DNA of 64,000 nucleotides from Erodium maritimum (taxonomy: Eukaryota; Streptophyta; Magnoliopsida; Geraniales; Geraniaceae). The number at the start of each line of letters is the position of its first letter. Position 1 is the first letter of the stretch. The notes under the pieces are model-generated. The model was not told the DNA's origin, ran no database searches, and was given only the letters and a program-made list of their open reading frames with translations. Below, piece after piece: positions 22,454 through 34,700 of this stretch. The stretch spans positions 67,378,039 to 67,442,038 of the forward strand of contig OY997593.1 of assembly GCA_963921825.1 (NCBI GenBank), given 5' to 3'. Both the position numbers and the translations under genes were made by a program.

Positions 22454-23771
22454 TGTGAAGACCACCTCGGTTTAAAAAGTTTTTAATTATTTAAAAGTGT
22501 TCGTCGGAACGTCGAGGGTGAAATTTGGGTTTAATCTTTTTTTCGTTTAAAAAAACATTGGAATTTGAATCAGAGTTCTACCCTCACGCCACCGGTTCTA
22601 CCCTCGCCGACAACCTCGTCCTCTCCGTTCGTCGCCGACCCTCTCCCTCCCTTCATCTCATCCGTTCAACCCTAGTCTCGCCTTCAGCCGCGCGTAGCCG
22701 AGTCCCAAACCGTCGCCGTCGTCCTGCGTTCGTCCTACGGTGAGATTCTCACCTTGAGGTTCGGTCGCCGGCGATAACTTCGCCGCTGGCCGGAGACTTT
22801 TCCGAGTTCTCTTATTCCCTCTCTTTTCCGTTGCTCTTTGGACCTGATCTTTTTCCTCTGGATCTTGTTTGACGCGTCTGGATCTGTAGTTGCAAAAGCT
22901 TAAATCTTTGTTTTGCGTAAATCGTTTTGGATCTGTTTCTGTTATTTGAGTTTTTGAAAAGATCAGAAAACAACTTTGCTAATTAATCGGATTTATTTAA
23001 ACAAGGACTAAAGCCTGATTCGTTTAAACACGCTTTTGGACTGATTTAACGAACCGGGAACGATCGAGAATCGAGTTTAAAAACTGAATGTTTGAACTGG
23101 ACGTTAAACGGACTTAGAACGGGACAAAACGGAACGAAGAATCGGACCTCGGTAATCGTGCCCGAAACCCGTGTCTTGGGATCCGTGCCTCGGAAAACGT
23201 GCACCGGAATCTGAGTTCGGTGTGCGGGTGCTCGAACCCGATTCGGCGTAATCCCGCTCGAGTGTAAAAGACAACTTTTGAACTTAAATCGGGACCGTCG
23301 TAACCTTTTAAATTAATTTGTGAAACCGGTTTTAATTGTAGCTTTCTGTGTAAAGTTAGAGTCCGGCTTCAATCGAAGAGAAGACCGGAGGTAGCAAGCC
23401 AGGACGTCAGCAGTTAGGAGACGTAACTGTCGGTTCGTCAAGAGGTAGGGAAGTAGCGGATACCGGTTTAATTGAGGAAAGTTACTAGTATGCATGCTAG
23501 GAATTAATAAAACTGGAAAGACGTTTATATAAGATAATAACCGGACGAGTCGTAGTAACATGTAGGACCCGAACAACTAGAGTAGGCGATTGAACTGCGA
23601 ACATTTACGTTTCTGTCTTGGGAATTGCTGTGCTGGTAGATCGGCCGTGTCGAGCCTTAGGTTGCGGGTTGTTTGGTTGCCTGATTGTTGTTTGATATGC
23701 CTGCCTTGTGAGTCGTTGTCGTTAGGGTTAATAGACAAGATTAGTATAACCGTTGAGCTTGTTGTTGTTAT
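22454..23771 (+). repeat. A' 5' LTR, first part
   Basis: The LTR start TGTGAAGACC lies next to the target duplication. A donor-like TACGGTGAGA spans 22735-22744. Past 23330 it matches the A LTR (RC of 17830-18010) closely. It stops at the Copia target duplication GTTAT (23767-23771). Confidence 0.8.
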
Positions 23772-25460
23772 TGTTAGTCTTAGTGCTCGTAGTTCAATCC
23801 TAAATGTCCAAATGTATATATCATCGTTAGCAATAAAATTAAAGCGGCTTTATATTACTTATGTGTTGGAGTAATATATCGATGTGTGCTCTGATCTATG
23901 CCCACCATGCGAATAGAACCATAGATCGAGATAGATCACACTCGATGGGTCCCTAGTCAACAAAGCTTCACTAGAAGCGACTAGTATGAAAGATGGCTCT
24001 TTATGGCTTACGTTCTGTTAGTCATTGGAATGGGATTCCGGAGTCTGATCATAGATATCATGTGGGACATGATATTGGACGACCCGCCCTGAATATGTGC
24101 CATAGATTAAGTCATGAACATATTCAGTGTCGTAGCTTGTCATGTATCCTTAGACCAAGGAGTCTTTGTGATTGCTATGTAGTCAACAACTGAGTTTGAC
24201 CTGAGCCTAACGTTGTCCGTAACAGGGCTTCCATAACGGCCAGGATTGGCTTGGGGACGGGCTACATGAGTGACACGAAAGGCGGCTAAGGGATTTATCC
24301 CTCATACTGAGGTATGAGAAAGATATCGGTTCTCGGCCGCTTGATCGAGAGTGACTAAAAGAATAGCATGGCCATGCACATGATACTGGGTATCATATCT
24401 TCAGTCATCTCACATATCAAGGAACGGTGATTGAGAATAATAAGGATGACGGCTCTATGCCTTATCTCAATCAGGATATCGGAGATAAAAGGATAATGAC
24501 AGGGACGACGGAAAGGTTAGAATCGACAGGGTCGATTCGCTATGCAGTGTCAGGCAATACTAAAGTCTCGTTAGTTGCCACTTAAATAGGATCAAGTAAA
24601 ATGGGATTTTACGTTGATCTATTGACATGCATAAACCTAAGGGTCACACCGGAGGATGAAACTCATTGACACATTTATGGAGAATGGCCAAAAGGGAGTT
24701 GTCTCGGGACATGACCAAAACTGGGTTTTGGGTCATGTGCCCGTAAGTGAATAGGACTTTACGGATCGAGACAAGGCTTGGAGTCTTGGGATTGATCGCG
24801 TCGGATAATGTTGGACATTTCCGGTATGGAAGGCTTGGAGGCGATGAGCGAATCACGGGACCTCGTTGGAAATGGCCACGGGCCATGTTCCAAGAGGCCC
24901 ATGAAAGGCCCATGCAACCAAGGCCCATGGAACTAATTAATCAAGTCTTGATTAATTAGTACTAAGTAAGCAAGACAAAGATTAAGGTGTTGGTGATTCA
25001 CCACCTAACCCAATCTTGTCTTGCCATACTTTGTCCTATTTACACCTTACTTGACACCATACTTGTCCCATGCCTTTAGTTGGACAAGTATGGGTTTTGT
25101 TATGTTTAAGTCATCTTTTTTTCAACATAACAAACACAAGACAAGAATAGGAAACACATTTTCTCTCCCTCTTCCATGGCCATTTCGGGTTTGGCTAGTT
25201 TCCACCTCCATGTTTGTGTTCTTGAGTCCTCAAAGAGAAGAACTACGTGGCTTTGATTCCCATGTGGATACGTAGGCGTCTTGGAGACTCAAGCCAATCA
25301 TTCGTTAACCGGTGTTCTTGTTTTGGTAAGAACTAGTGCTGAATTTTTCTCTTGTTAATCCATTCTTTGTTAGTAGTTTCATGGTTTTAATTGTCTCTTG
25401 GTTTTCATTGATTTTCCGCTGCGAGTTGGTTCATCTCCAACCCTACCTCGAGACCCAACA
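23772..25460 (+). repeat. Copia 5' LTR (1689 bp)
   Basis: From TGTTAGTCTTAGTGC to CGAGACCCAACA. It is long for a Copia LTR and contains no conserved frame. Near its 3' side is the inverted repeat AATTAATCAAGTCTTGATTAATT (about 24935-24957), where the arms meet almost without a loop. Confidence 0.9.
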
Positions 25461-25461
25461 G

Positions 25462-25473
25462 TGGTATCAGAGC
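25462..25473 (+). promoter_or_regulatory. Copia primer binding site
   Basis: A perfect TGGTATCAGAGC one base after the LTR end, matching initiator tRNA-Met. Confidence 0.9.
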
Positions 25474-27017
25474 CGTGCTACCTTCGGGATTCACAAGACG
25501 GTGTTCAAAGTTTCGGTTTTGCTTGAAAGTTTCGTTTTTGGCATGTTGTTTTGCTAAATTGTTTGATAACATGTTTTAAATTCTTGTTCATGGATTTAAT
25601 GCATGTAAAATGAATTTTTGAAAATTATTTCAAATCTGGAAATTTTGAAAAAAATTTGATTTTTCGGGTCTCGGGAGCGGGACTCTCGGGGAGCCGAAAC
25701 CGGGACCGAACGGGGCTCCGTTGGACGGAGCTAGGCCAAGCATGACCATTGGATGGTTGATATGCCAAGGCTAAACCGTTTTGTTAGTTATGACGAGTTT
25801 GGAACCGTCATGATGAACTCGAAGATCAAATGTTCAAAAGTTTCATTTTTGAACGGTTTCGATAAACCGAGCATCAAAAAAATTTCGAAACTTGGCTATT
25901 AATTAAAACCGGAAAATCACATGATGTTTGATAACATGCTTGTTTGATAACACGATATGTGATGTGATGTTGGCATGGTGTACATAATAGCCCCGAGCTC
26001 AATTTAATTATTTATCGCTTTTCACGGCCTGCGAGCCGTTAGAGTTAACGTGTAATTATTCTTTCAAGGTGTGGTCGTCGAACCACTTGTTTGTAATATT
26101 TATTTATTCCCGACCTGCGAGTCGTGTATTAAATTGTAATATTTTACTCAAGACGAAGAAATGGCGAAAAGGTCATTTGGTGGCTTTTCGGGTGTTGGCA
26201 TCGGCTTGGAGTCGGTGGAGCTCAAGAAGCTAGTGGGAGTTAGTTTAGGGGGCTATTATGTGCACATTTATCGTTTTATGCTTGGTTTAGTTTATGCATG
26301 ATTAATTCTATGTGTTTTAGAATTGCATGCTTAACTTTATTTACCGAGCATATCACCTCACATGCAAAGATAAAATTGGACTTTTAATCCTTGTGTGTGA
26401 ACCCTTAGAACCGTCATTGCATTGGATGTAGTTGACGGGTTCAAAGGAAGAATTACATTGGATGTAATTTGAGGCATCATTGCATTTGGAATGTAGTTGA
26501 TGTGCTCATCGCATCTAGGATGTGCCAAAGTTTTGAACACAACTGGACAAGTAAAAGCGGGTCATGTCCGATACCTCCCAATCATCAACACCTTACTACC
26601 TCCCCGTCCCATGGTTGTCGTGCGCATTAGCGGAGCATCCATGGGGAAGCGGGGTAGTAGGTTTGGACGACATATGTGGGTGTCGTGCGCATTAGCGGAG
26701 CACCTACATAGTGACGAGCCATAGTTGAAAATTGGTGGACCCGACTACGTTTCTCGGCCTGAGGTTGAGCTAGGGTAACAGATAGGGTAAGTCGTGTACA
26801 TAAGTACATACCCTAGCCAAGAGTCACATTGGATGTGATTGGATGGAGTCCTACCTACATAGCTCGATTAAGTGGTGAGCATTAGTTCAGCTTAATCGAG
26901 TGAATCAAGGATCTTGGTTTCAGATTCTAAAGGTTTAGAATCGATTGTTGGTGTTTAAGCTTGATCTTCATAAAATTTATTCAGTTTAGTGATTGAATTT
27001 TATCTGTTGTAGATCAA
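25474..27017 (+). other. Copia untranslated leader
   Basis: A 1.5-kb non-coding leader. It contains a 21-base direct repeat, GTCGTGCGCATTAGCGGAGC plus one A, at 26617-26637 and 26682-26702. Confidence 0.6.
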
Positions 27018-30000
27018 ATGGCAAATTCAGCGAACATTAATAGTTTGTCATTAAAAACCATTCTTGACAGGGTCAAGCTAAATGGGACAAACTATTTGGA
27101 CTGGTACAGAATTTTGAGGATAGTCCTCAAGTCTGAACGCAAAGAATATGTCCTTGACAAGGCTGTCTCTAAGACCATATCAGAGTTACATGAAGTGTCA
27201 TTAATTGCTGAGAAGAATATATCAGGGATCTGGGATCCAAGGATATTCTGATGGTCAACAAGGGAATTAGAAGTGGCAAGGGCGGGGCCCATGCGCACTT
27301 GGCAGGAAAGATGAGACACCTGAGAATGTTTGCTTCTACTGCCAATAGCCTGGTCATTGGAACCGGGATTACAGGAAGTTCACGGCTGATCTGAAGAAGG
27401 GCAGTGGGACTGCGCCTTCATCAAATAGCCTGGATGATCTGAAGAAGGATAGTAGGACTGCGCCTTCATCAGGAAACCTGGATGATCTAAGGAAGGGTGG
27501 TGGGACCGTGCCTTTATCCGATATTAACTCTATAGAGCTACATCTCTCTACTTCCAAAGATTCATGGGTATTAGATACCAGGACCGAATCTCACACATGC
27601 ACTTATATATGGTGGCTGAAAGTAGGAGAGGTTTGGAAAGCACGAAGTGGACCTCAGAGTTGTGGCAACTGCTGTAGGATCCATGAGTCTTGCTTTGCCA
27701 AGAGGCCTTGTCTTAGTACTGTATAATGTATATTGCATACCTACTTTTAGTAGGAATATTATATCTGTATCCGTGTTTGACAAGGAAGGATATAATGTTA
27801 ATATTGGAAATGGAGTTTTCAATGTTCTATGCAATGATATGTTTTATACCAGTACTGACTTGGTTGGAGGATTGTACATATTAGATATGGGTAACAATGC
27901 CTCAAGTTCTATATATTCTGTTAATACCAAGAGGTCTAAATCCAACGATTTAAACCTAACTCTGTTATGGCACTGTCATTTATGTCGCATAAACAAGAAG
28001 CACCTATCAGCACTTCAGAAGTGCGGACTTTCAGGTTCATTCGAATTCCATTCGATCGATAGGTGCAAGGTTTGTTTGATGGGCAAAATGACTAAAGTGC
28101 CCTTTTATCGATCGCGATGAAAGGGCGGGTGAATTATTGGGGCTGATACACTCGAATGTGTGTAGACCAATAAGTTCACTTGCCAGGAGGGGTTTTAGCT
28201 ACTTTATCACATTTACTGATGATTACAGTAAATATGGTTATGTCTATTCGCTGAGACATAAGTCTGAAGCTTTTGATAAATTCAAAGAGTTTAAGACTAA
28301 AGTAGAAAACCAGCTCGACAAAGGTATTAAGGCACTTCGATTGGATCGAGGTGGACTATACTTGACCACAGAGTTATTAGATCATCTAAAAGAGAATGGG
28401 ATCCTTTTGGAATGGACTCCTCCTGGGACACTGTAGATGAAAGGTGTAGCCAAACGGAGAAATCGGACATTGTTAGACAATGATCCGTTCCATTATTAGT
28501 TGGACTGATCTCCCAATCTCTTTCTGGGATTATGCTCTAGAGACGACCGCATTCATAGTGAATCGGGCTTCGACGAAGGGTGTGGAAGGGATACTATTTT
28601 TAAATGGTACGGGATGATGCCCGCTTTGTCCTTCCTAAAGATTTGTGGTTGCGAGGCTTATGTGAAACATTTGGTTTCGACTAAGCTCGAACCAAGATCT
28701 GAGATATGCACCTTCATATGGTGTCCCAAAGCAACAAGGGGATACTATTTCTACAATCCCAGTGAGAACATGGTGTTCGTCGCTTGGGGTGGGGTCTTTA
28801 TGGAAAAGAAGTTTTGTTTCCAAAGACGTCATTGGAAGGACTGTGCATCTCGAAGAAATTCAGGATGGTACAGATCTGTCTAAACCAATTGACAACCCAG
28901 TAGAAAGGAGCCAGAGATTGTCGTAGAGTGAGAACCAATTCCTGTTATAATTCCGGAAGGTCCAAGGCAATTTGAAAGGGTCAATCTTCCACCTCCAAGA
29001 TATGGTATCCGGAGGTGACAATGAAGTCATGGTGGATCACGATGATCTAGCCACCTTTCAGGAAGTCGTGGATGGGCCCGACTCTGAGTTATGGCTGAGA
29101 GCCATGAGGGAGGAAATGCAATCCATGTCGGACAACCGAGTCTGGGAACCGGTTGATCTCATCAATGGTGTGAGGACCATCGGATGCAAATGGATCTTCA
29201 AGGTGAAGATGGACATGGACGGCAACCCTCTGACCTACAAAGCTCAACTGGTGGCGAAAGGTTATAGGCAGATCCAATGGATTGACTATGAGGAAACCTT
29301 CTCCCTAGTGGCTATGGTCAAAATCGATCCAAGTTCTTCTTGACATAACTGCGTATCATAATTACGAGATATGGCAAGTGGATGTCAAAACCGCTTTCCT
29401 AAATGGAAATTTGACTGAGTACGTTTGTATGTCTCGGCCCAAAGGTTTTGACGATCCGAAGAATAACGGAAAGATTTATAAGTTGTTGAAATCCATTTAT
29501 GGATTGAAACGAACTTCTCGGAGTTGGATCCTTCGTTTTGATGAAGCTGTAATTGGATTTGGCTTAATCAAGAACGAGGATGAATCTTGCGTTTATAAGA
29601 AGGCTAGTGGGAGCAAGATTACCTTTCTGGTTCTCATTGAAAACAATATCTCAACCTTGCACGAGACTAAAACTTGGTTGAGGAAGTGTTTTTCAATAAA
29701 GGACTTAGGCGATGCTTCTTATATCTTATGGATTAAGATATGTAGATATCGCACCAAGAGGGTCTTGGATTTAAGTCAGGGAACCTATGTGAACAAGGCA
29801 TTGAGTAGGTTCTTAATGCTCGATTCAAAGAAAGGACTCTTACCCACTAGTCATGGCATTCATCTCAGCAAGACTCAGTGTCCTAAGACACCTGATGAGC
29901 TGAAAAGGATGATGAGAATCTTGTGCGCCTGGGGGCAGGATCAATCATATATGTCATGACATGTATGAGACTGGACGTCTCGTAAGCCTTATGTTGTACC

Positions 30001-30517
30001 AGTAGACATCAGTCTAACCCGGTGGAAAGATGATGTTGAACTAGTCGTCGAAGGATGAGTAGACGGTAGTTTTCCAAGACAAATCCAGATGACTTTAGAA
30101 GTCAGTCAGGATATGTGTTTATGCTGAATGACAGAGCTTTAGCTGGGAGAGCGTAAAGCAAGATACCATTGCCGAATCTACGACAGGGGCCAAGTACATG
30201 GATGCTATAGAGGCAGCTAAGGAGGCTATGTGGATTTGGAAATTCACGGCAGGGTTGGGTGTAATTAAAAACCCGTCCAGCCCGGTGAATCCATTTTGCG
30301 ACAACACAAGGGCCATTGCGCAAGCTAAAAGCCCAAATCGCATAACAAATCCAAACATGTACTACGGCGTATCCACCTAATCAGAGAAATACTGAACTGA
30401 GGTGAAGTGAAGATAACCTATATTGCAATAGATGATAACATAGCCAACCCATTGACTAAGGCAATGTCGCTGCCTAAACATGTTAGACATGTAAAGTCGA
30501 TAGGGGACATATTGGAG
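27018..30517 (+). pseudogene. Copia gag-pol, heavily disrupted
   Basis: Gag starts at 27018 with LKTILDRVKLNGTNYLDWYR and loses frame at 27251 after an internal deletion. A CCHC knuckle remnant (27320-27370) has a stop and a Cys-to-Tyr change. A protease-like SWVLDT lies near 27560, a GAG-pre-integrase HHCC domain at 27950-28115 (LWHCHLCRINKKHLSALQKC) and an integrase core at 28137-28436 (FTDDYSKYGYVY, KALRLDRGG). RT runs 29050-29700 (GCKWIFKVKMDMDG, MDVKTAFLNGNL); the catalytic YVDD motif is lost, since LVLIENNIS stands there. RNase H remnants run to about 30500. At least six frame breaks or stops separate these blocks, so no active protein can be made. Confidence 0.9.
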
Positions 30518-30525
30518 TTTAGATT

Positions 30526-30547
30526 GGAACTAGGGCAAGTGGGAGAT
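30526..30547 (+). promoter_or_regulatory. Copia polypurine tract
   Basis: A purine-rich run ending GCAAGTGGGAGAT directly abuts the 3' LTR start at 30548, the usual plus-strand priming site. Confidence 0.8.
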
Positions 30548-32236
30548 TGTTAGTCTTAGTGCTCGTAGTTCAATCCTAAATGTCCAAATGTATATATCAT
30601 CGTTAGCAATAAAATTAAAGCGGCTTTATATTACTTATGTGTTGGAGTAATATATCGATGTGTGCTCTGATCTATGCCCACCATGCGAATAGAACCATAG
30701 ATCGAGATAGATCACACTCGATGGGTCCCTAGTCAACAAAGCTTCACTAGAAGCGACTAGTATGAAAGATGGCTCTTTATGGCTTACGTTCTGTTAGTCA
30801 TTGGAATGGGATTCCGGAGTCTGATCATAGATATCATGTGGGACATGATATTGGACGACCCGCCCTGAATATGTGCCATAGATTAAGTCATGAACATATT
30901 CAGTGTCGTAGCTTGTCATGTATCCTTAGACCAAGGAGTCTTTGTGATTGCTATGTAGTCAACAACTGAGTTTGACCTGAGCCTAACGTTGTCCGTAACA
31001 GGGCTTCCATAACGGCCAGGATTGGCTTGGGGACGGGCTACATGAGTGACACGAAAGGCGGCTAAGGGATTTATCCCTCATACTGAGGTATGAGAAAGAT
31101 ATCGGTTCTCGGCCGCTTGATCGAGAGTGACTAAAAGAATAGCATGGCCATGCACATGATACTGGGTATCATATCTTCAGTCATCTCACATATCAAGGAA
31201 CGGTGATTGAGAATAATAAGGATGACGGCTCTATGCCTTATCTCAATCAGGATATCGGAGATAAAAGGATAATGACAGGGACGACGGAAAGGTTAGAATC
31301 GACAGGGTCGATTCGCTATGCAGTGTCAGGCAATACTAAAGTCTCGTTAGTTGCCACTTAAATAGGATCAAGTAAAATGGGATTTTACGTTGATCTATTG
31401 ACATGCATAAACCTAAGGGTCACACCGGAGGATGAAACTCATTGACACATTTATGGAGAATGGCCAAAAGGGAGTTGTCTCGGGACATGACCAAAACTGG
31501 GTTTTGGGTCATGTGCCCGTAAGTGAATAGGACTTTACGGATCGAGACAAGGCTTGGAGTCTTGGGATTGATCGCGTCGGATAATGTTGGACATTTCCGG
31601 TATGGAAGGCTTGGAGGCGATGAGCGAATCACGGGACCTCGTTGGAAATGGCCACGGGCCATGTTCCAAGAGGCCCATGAAAGGCCCATGCAACCAAGGC
31701 CCATGGAACTAATTAATCAAGTCTTGATTAATTAGTACTAAGTAAGCAAGACAAAGATTAAGGTGTTGGTGATTCACCACCTAACCCAATCTTGTCTTGC
31801 CATACTTTGTCCTATTTACACCTTACTTGACACCATACTTGTCCCATGCCTTTAGTTGGACAAGTATGGGTTTTGTTATGTTTAAGTCATCTTTTTTTCA
31901 ACATAACAAACACAAGACAAGAATAGGAAACACATTTTCTCTCCCTCTTCCATGGCCATTTCGGGTTTGGCTAGTTTCCACCTCCATGTTTGTGTTCTTG
32001 AGTCCTCAAAGAGAAGAACTACGTGGCTTTGATTCCCATGTGGATACGTAGGCGTCTTGGAGACTCAAGCCAATCATTCGTTAACCGGTGTTCTTGTTTT
32101 GGTAAGAACTAGTGCTGAATTTTTCTCTTGTTAATCCATTCTTTGTTAGTAGTTTCATGGTTTTAATTGTCTCTTGGTTTTCATTGATTTTCCGCTGCGA
32201 GTTGGTTCATCTCCAACCCTACCTCGAGACCCAACA
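30548..32236 (+). repeat. Copia 3' LTR (1689 bp)
   Basis: Same length and, wherever compared, the same sequence as the 5' LTR. It is followed by the target duplication GTTAT at 32237-32241. Confidence 0.9.
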
Positions 32237-32241
32237 GTTAT

Positions 32242-33311
32242 GTATGGGCGAGTGTGCCGTGGTTGTGTTGATCTGAATCCTTGGTTGTGTGATGGTCGGG
32301 TGAGTGTTAGACCGACGTGACTGGTTGTGGTAAGATTGTTGGGCTTGGTAAGCCGTGTTTAATTATGACAATTGTAATATTTATCTTGTTGTGTGTTCCG
32401 AGAAAAGACGTAACTAGAGTGATACTTGCACCGTGGGATAGTTCCGGGGTAGTGTGTCGCGAGGCCAAGGATGGCGTGTTTGATACCCGAGTCTTTGTGA
32501 CGGGAAGATTATACCCGAGTCTTTGTGACAGGAAGATTATGGCCCTGAGTCTACGTGACAGGAAGACGTTCGACTGAGGGATTGTCGGTCTAGGATGTTA
32601 CCCCGAGTCTACGTGACGGGTAGGTGTCGGGACCGAGGCTTCGTGTGACGGTATGACATAACTGGCTGGGTGCATTCGGTGGTGTTGGGAACTGCCGTTC
32701 GGGTTATGGGTTTGTTCTGTTGAGTGTTCCGGTACGATATGAGGGTGTCGGGCTGTGGACAGCCGACCGAGTAGGGGACTACGGTACGAGACGTTTTATG
32801 CTTTTACAGTTTACCTTATGTTTGATGACGTGTCACTTGGTGTGCTAGTTGCTGTTTGTGCTGTCTGGTTGTTTATGGTTGTGCGCGTGGGTTGGTCTTG
32901 AGTTGAGGATGGTGGTTACGAGTTCCGTTAGAAATTAGTTGTGTGCTGTACTAGTATGCCCTAATTGGACGGTTACCCGTGGTGGTGAGCGCTTGCTTAT
33001 AACCTTACTACTTTTCCTACTGAGCGAAAGCTCACCCCCCTTACTTGTTGTTTTTCAGGTTCTAAGCGGGAAGTGTACTAGCAGGATGCTCGATGCTTGG
33101 GAGCTTACGAGGGTCCTAGGCTAGATAGTCTAGAGACGTACCGTTTTATTTTGAACTGTTTTATCATTGGGTTTTACCGAGCTGTGACTCGCGTGGTGTT
33201 TAAAGTTTTAAAATTATGAGTTTGAGACTTGTTGGCTTTATTTTCGATTAAAATGATTATTGTTTTAGTTCACGTCTCGAGTCCGGTCAAAACCGGATTT
33301 GGGGCGTGACA
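32242..33311 (+). repeat. A' 5' LTR, second part
   Basis: Continues the LTR after the Copia and ends CGGATTTGGGGCGTGACA. It contains repeated CCCGAGTCTTTGTGACGGG-like units, a hairpin-like GGTGAGCG...GCGAAAGCTCACC and an acceptor-like TTGTTGTTTTTCAG at about 33045-33058. Confidence 0.85.
32488..32640. repeat. degenerate short tandem repeats in the A' LTR
   Basis: CGAGTCTTTGTGACGGGAAG, CGAGTCTTTGTGACAGGAAG, TGAGTCTACGTGACAGGAAG and CGAGTCTACGTGACGGGTAG follow each other about every 29 to 60 bp. The same tract recurs at 34701-34830 in the 3' LTR. Confidence 0.7.
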
Positions 33312-33314
33312 ATT

Positions 33315-33326
33315 TGGTATCAGAGC
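33315..33326 (+). promoter_or_regulatory. A' primer binding site
   Basis: A perfect TGGTATCAGAGC three bases after the LTR end. Confidence 0.85.
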
Positions 33327-34036
33327 CTGATTTCAATTGAAAATGTTTTTCAAACCTCGGACCGTACGTCAACTAGGTGGGTAGAGTTAGGTGTTTGAGT
33401 TTCATTGTGTCGGTTACGCAATTCGGAGATGACCTAAGCGTATAAACGAGACGAAGCGAGTCTCGGTTGGTTGTTGGTTGATCTGTTGAGTATTGTGGTC
33501 CTTGTTTATCTGTGCAGGTTGTGTTTTGTGTGCCCGCTTAAGCGGTTGGTTAGTGTAATTTGCGAACGGGTCATGCCCGATTTTCTGCAGAAACTGAAGT
33601 GTTTGTACCATCACAGTTTGGCTATAGGGGCCACTATAGCTAGACGTGAATGGGGGGATGTCAGGTGGTTACAACGTAGTTCGGGGACGCCTGAATCAGG
33701 TTGTAACGACACGATATCGACATGAATGTTTTGGTGAAAATTGACCGTGTTAAAACTTTAAATCCAAGTTGTTGTTGTCTATTTTGAACTGCTCGTGGGT
33801 GGTAAGTTGTTGATTTGTGTGACTGGTGTGTAGACTCCCTGGCTGTTTAGTGATTTGTGTGACTTGTGTAATTTTGCTGTTTTATTTGGCTGTTATGTGG
33901 GGACTTCCCCGTTTTGATGGTTTAGTTTGACTTTACTGTGTCTGTCTGTCCGTGTGTGAACGCTAGTTACTTAGGCGCGTCTTTTTCGAAGTGAAGGAAC
34001 TGAACTTGTGCGTTGTCCGTGCAGAGGACATACGAC
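33327..34036 (+). other. A' untranslated leader
   Basis: A non-coding leader shared with elements A, B and B'. It ends with GTCCGTGCAG just before gag, which could serve as a splice acceptor. Confidence 0.65.
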
Positions 34037-34700
34037 ATGGCGCCGACCTACGTACCTCGAGGCACCAGAGGTCGGCCGGCTAGGGACCGAGGGCAGTCTA
34101 CCGCCCAGGGTACACGTGCCGAGGAGCACGCGAGGACCGATACTGGATCATCGGGACTTCCCTCTAGGGTTCCACCAGTCACCGAACCTGCTCAGACGGT
34201 AGCTCTGGAGGAGTTGACCCGCACTGTCCAGAGTTTGGTAGAGACCCTCACCCGTAGGGAGGCAGAGAGAGAGACTACGACTCCATCACCGGAGACCGTA
34301 CCTGCTGCACCTGCAGCCGCGATCTCGAGACTCGATCAGGTCGGCAGCAGCACCGCTCAGATGCTGCGAGACTTCCGCGGGCTGGGCACACCAGTGTTTT
34401 CCGGGGAGCCAGACTCCGAGGCAGCCGAGGGATGGTTGGAGCGGATAACTCGCAACCTGGACACCTCAGGTATACTGGATGGACGTAGGAGAGTGTCCTT
34501 TGCGACTTTTCAGCTGGAGGGTGATGCCTACCGTTGGTGGCAGCGCGAACAGGCGCGCGTGGGAGATGACTACTCGTTGTTTGAGCAGTGTTTCTTGGAG
34601 CAGTATTTTCCGCAGTCGGTTTTGGATGATCGACACCAGTAGTTCCTGGAGCTGCGACATGAGGGTTTGACCGTCGCTGAGTACGAGACGAGGTTCACAT
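34037..34700 (+). pseudogene. A' gag, truncated
   Basis: Starts MAPTYVPRGTRGRPARDRGQ, related to the gag of B (MSRVYIPRGTRSRP). The capsid region has MLRDFRGLGTPVFSGEPDSE, GWLERITRNLDTSGI and FLEQYFPQSVLDDRHQ. An in-frame TAG follows at 34640 where B has a Gln codon. The frame continues (FLELRHEGLTVAEYETRF) to 34700 and then joins 3' LTR sequence. The zinc knuckles and all of pol are deleted. Confidence 0.85.

Larger units (their letters stand above)
23772..32236 (+). mobile_element. full-length Ty1/Copia retrotransposon with intact LTRs and broken coding region
   Basis: The 5-bp duplication GTTAT flanks it (23767-23771 and 32237-32241). Both LTRs are 1689 bp, start TGTTAGTCTTAG and end GACCCAACA. 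A PBS (25462) and a polypurine tract (about 30530-30547, ending AAGTGGGAGAT) are in place. Every block of the LTRs that I compared was identical, with a constant offset of 6776 bp and no indel. The coding region (27018-30517) has many stops, frameshifts and internal losses in gag, protease, integrase and RT. The element must have been copied recently using proteins from another element. Confidence 0.9.

Noticed and set aside
23993..24928. Open frames in the Copia LTR (also at 30769-31704)
   Set aside because: They are conserved only because the two LTRs are identical; they overlap on both strands and lack coding features.
25462..25473. tRNA-like sequence at the LTR ends
   Set aside because: Only 12 bases matching the 3' end of initiator tRNA-Met are present; this is a primer binding site, not a tRNA gene.
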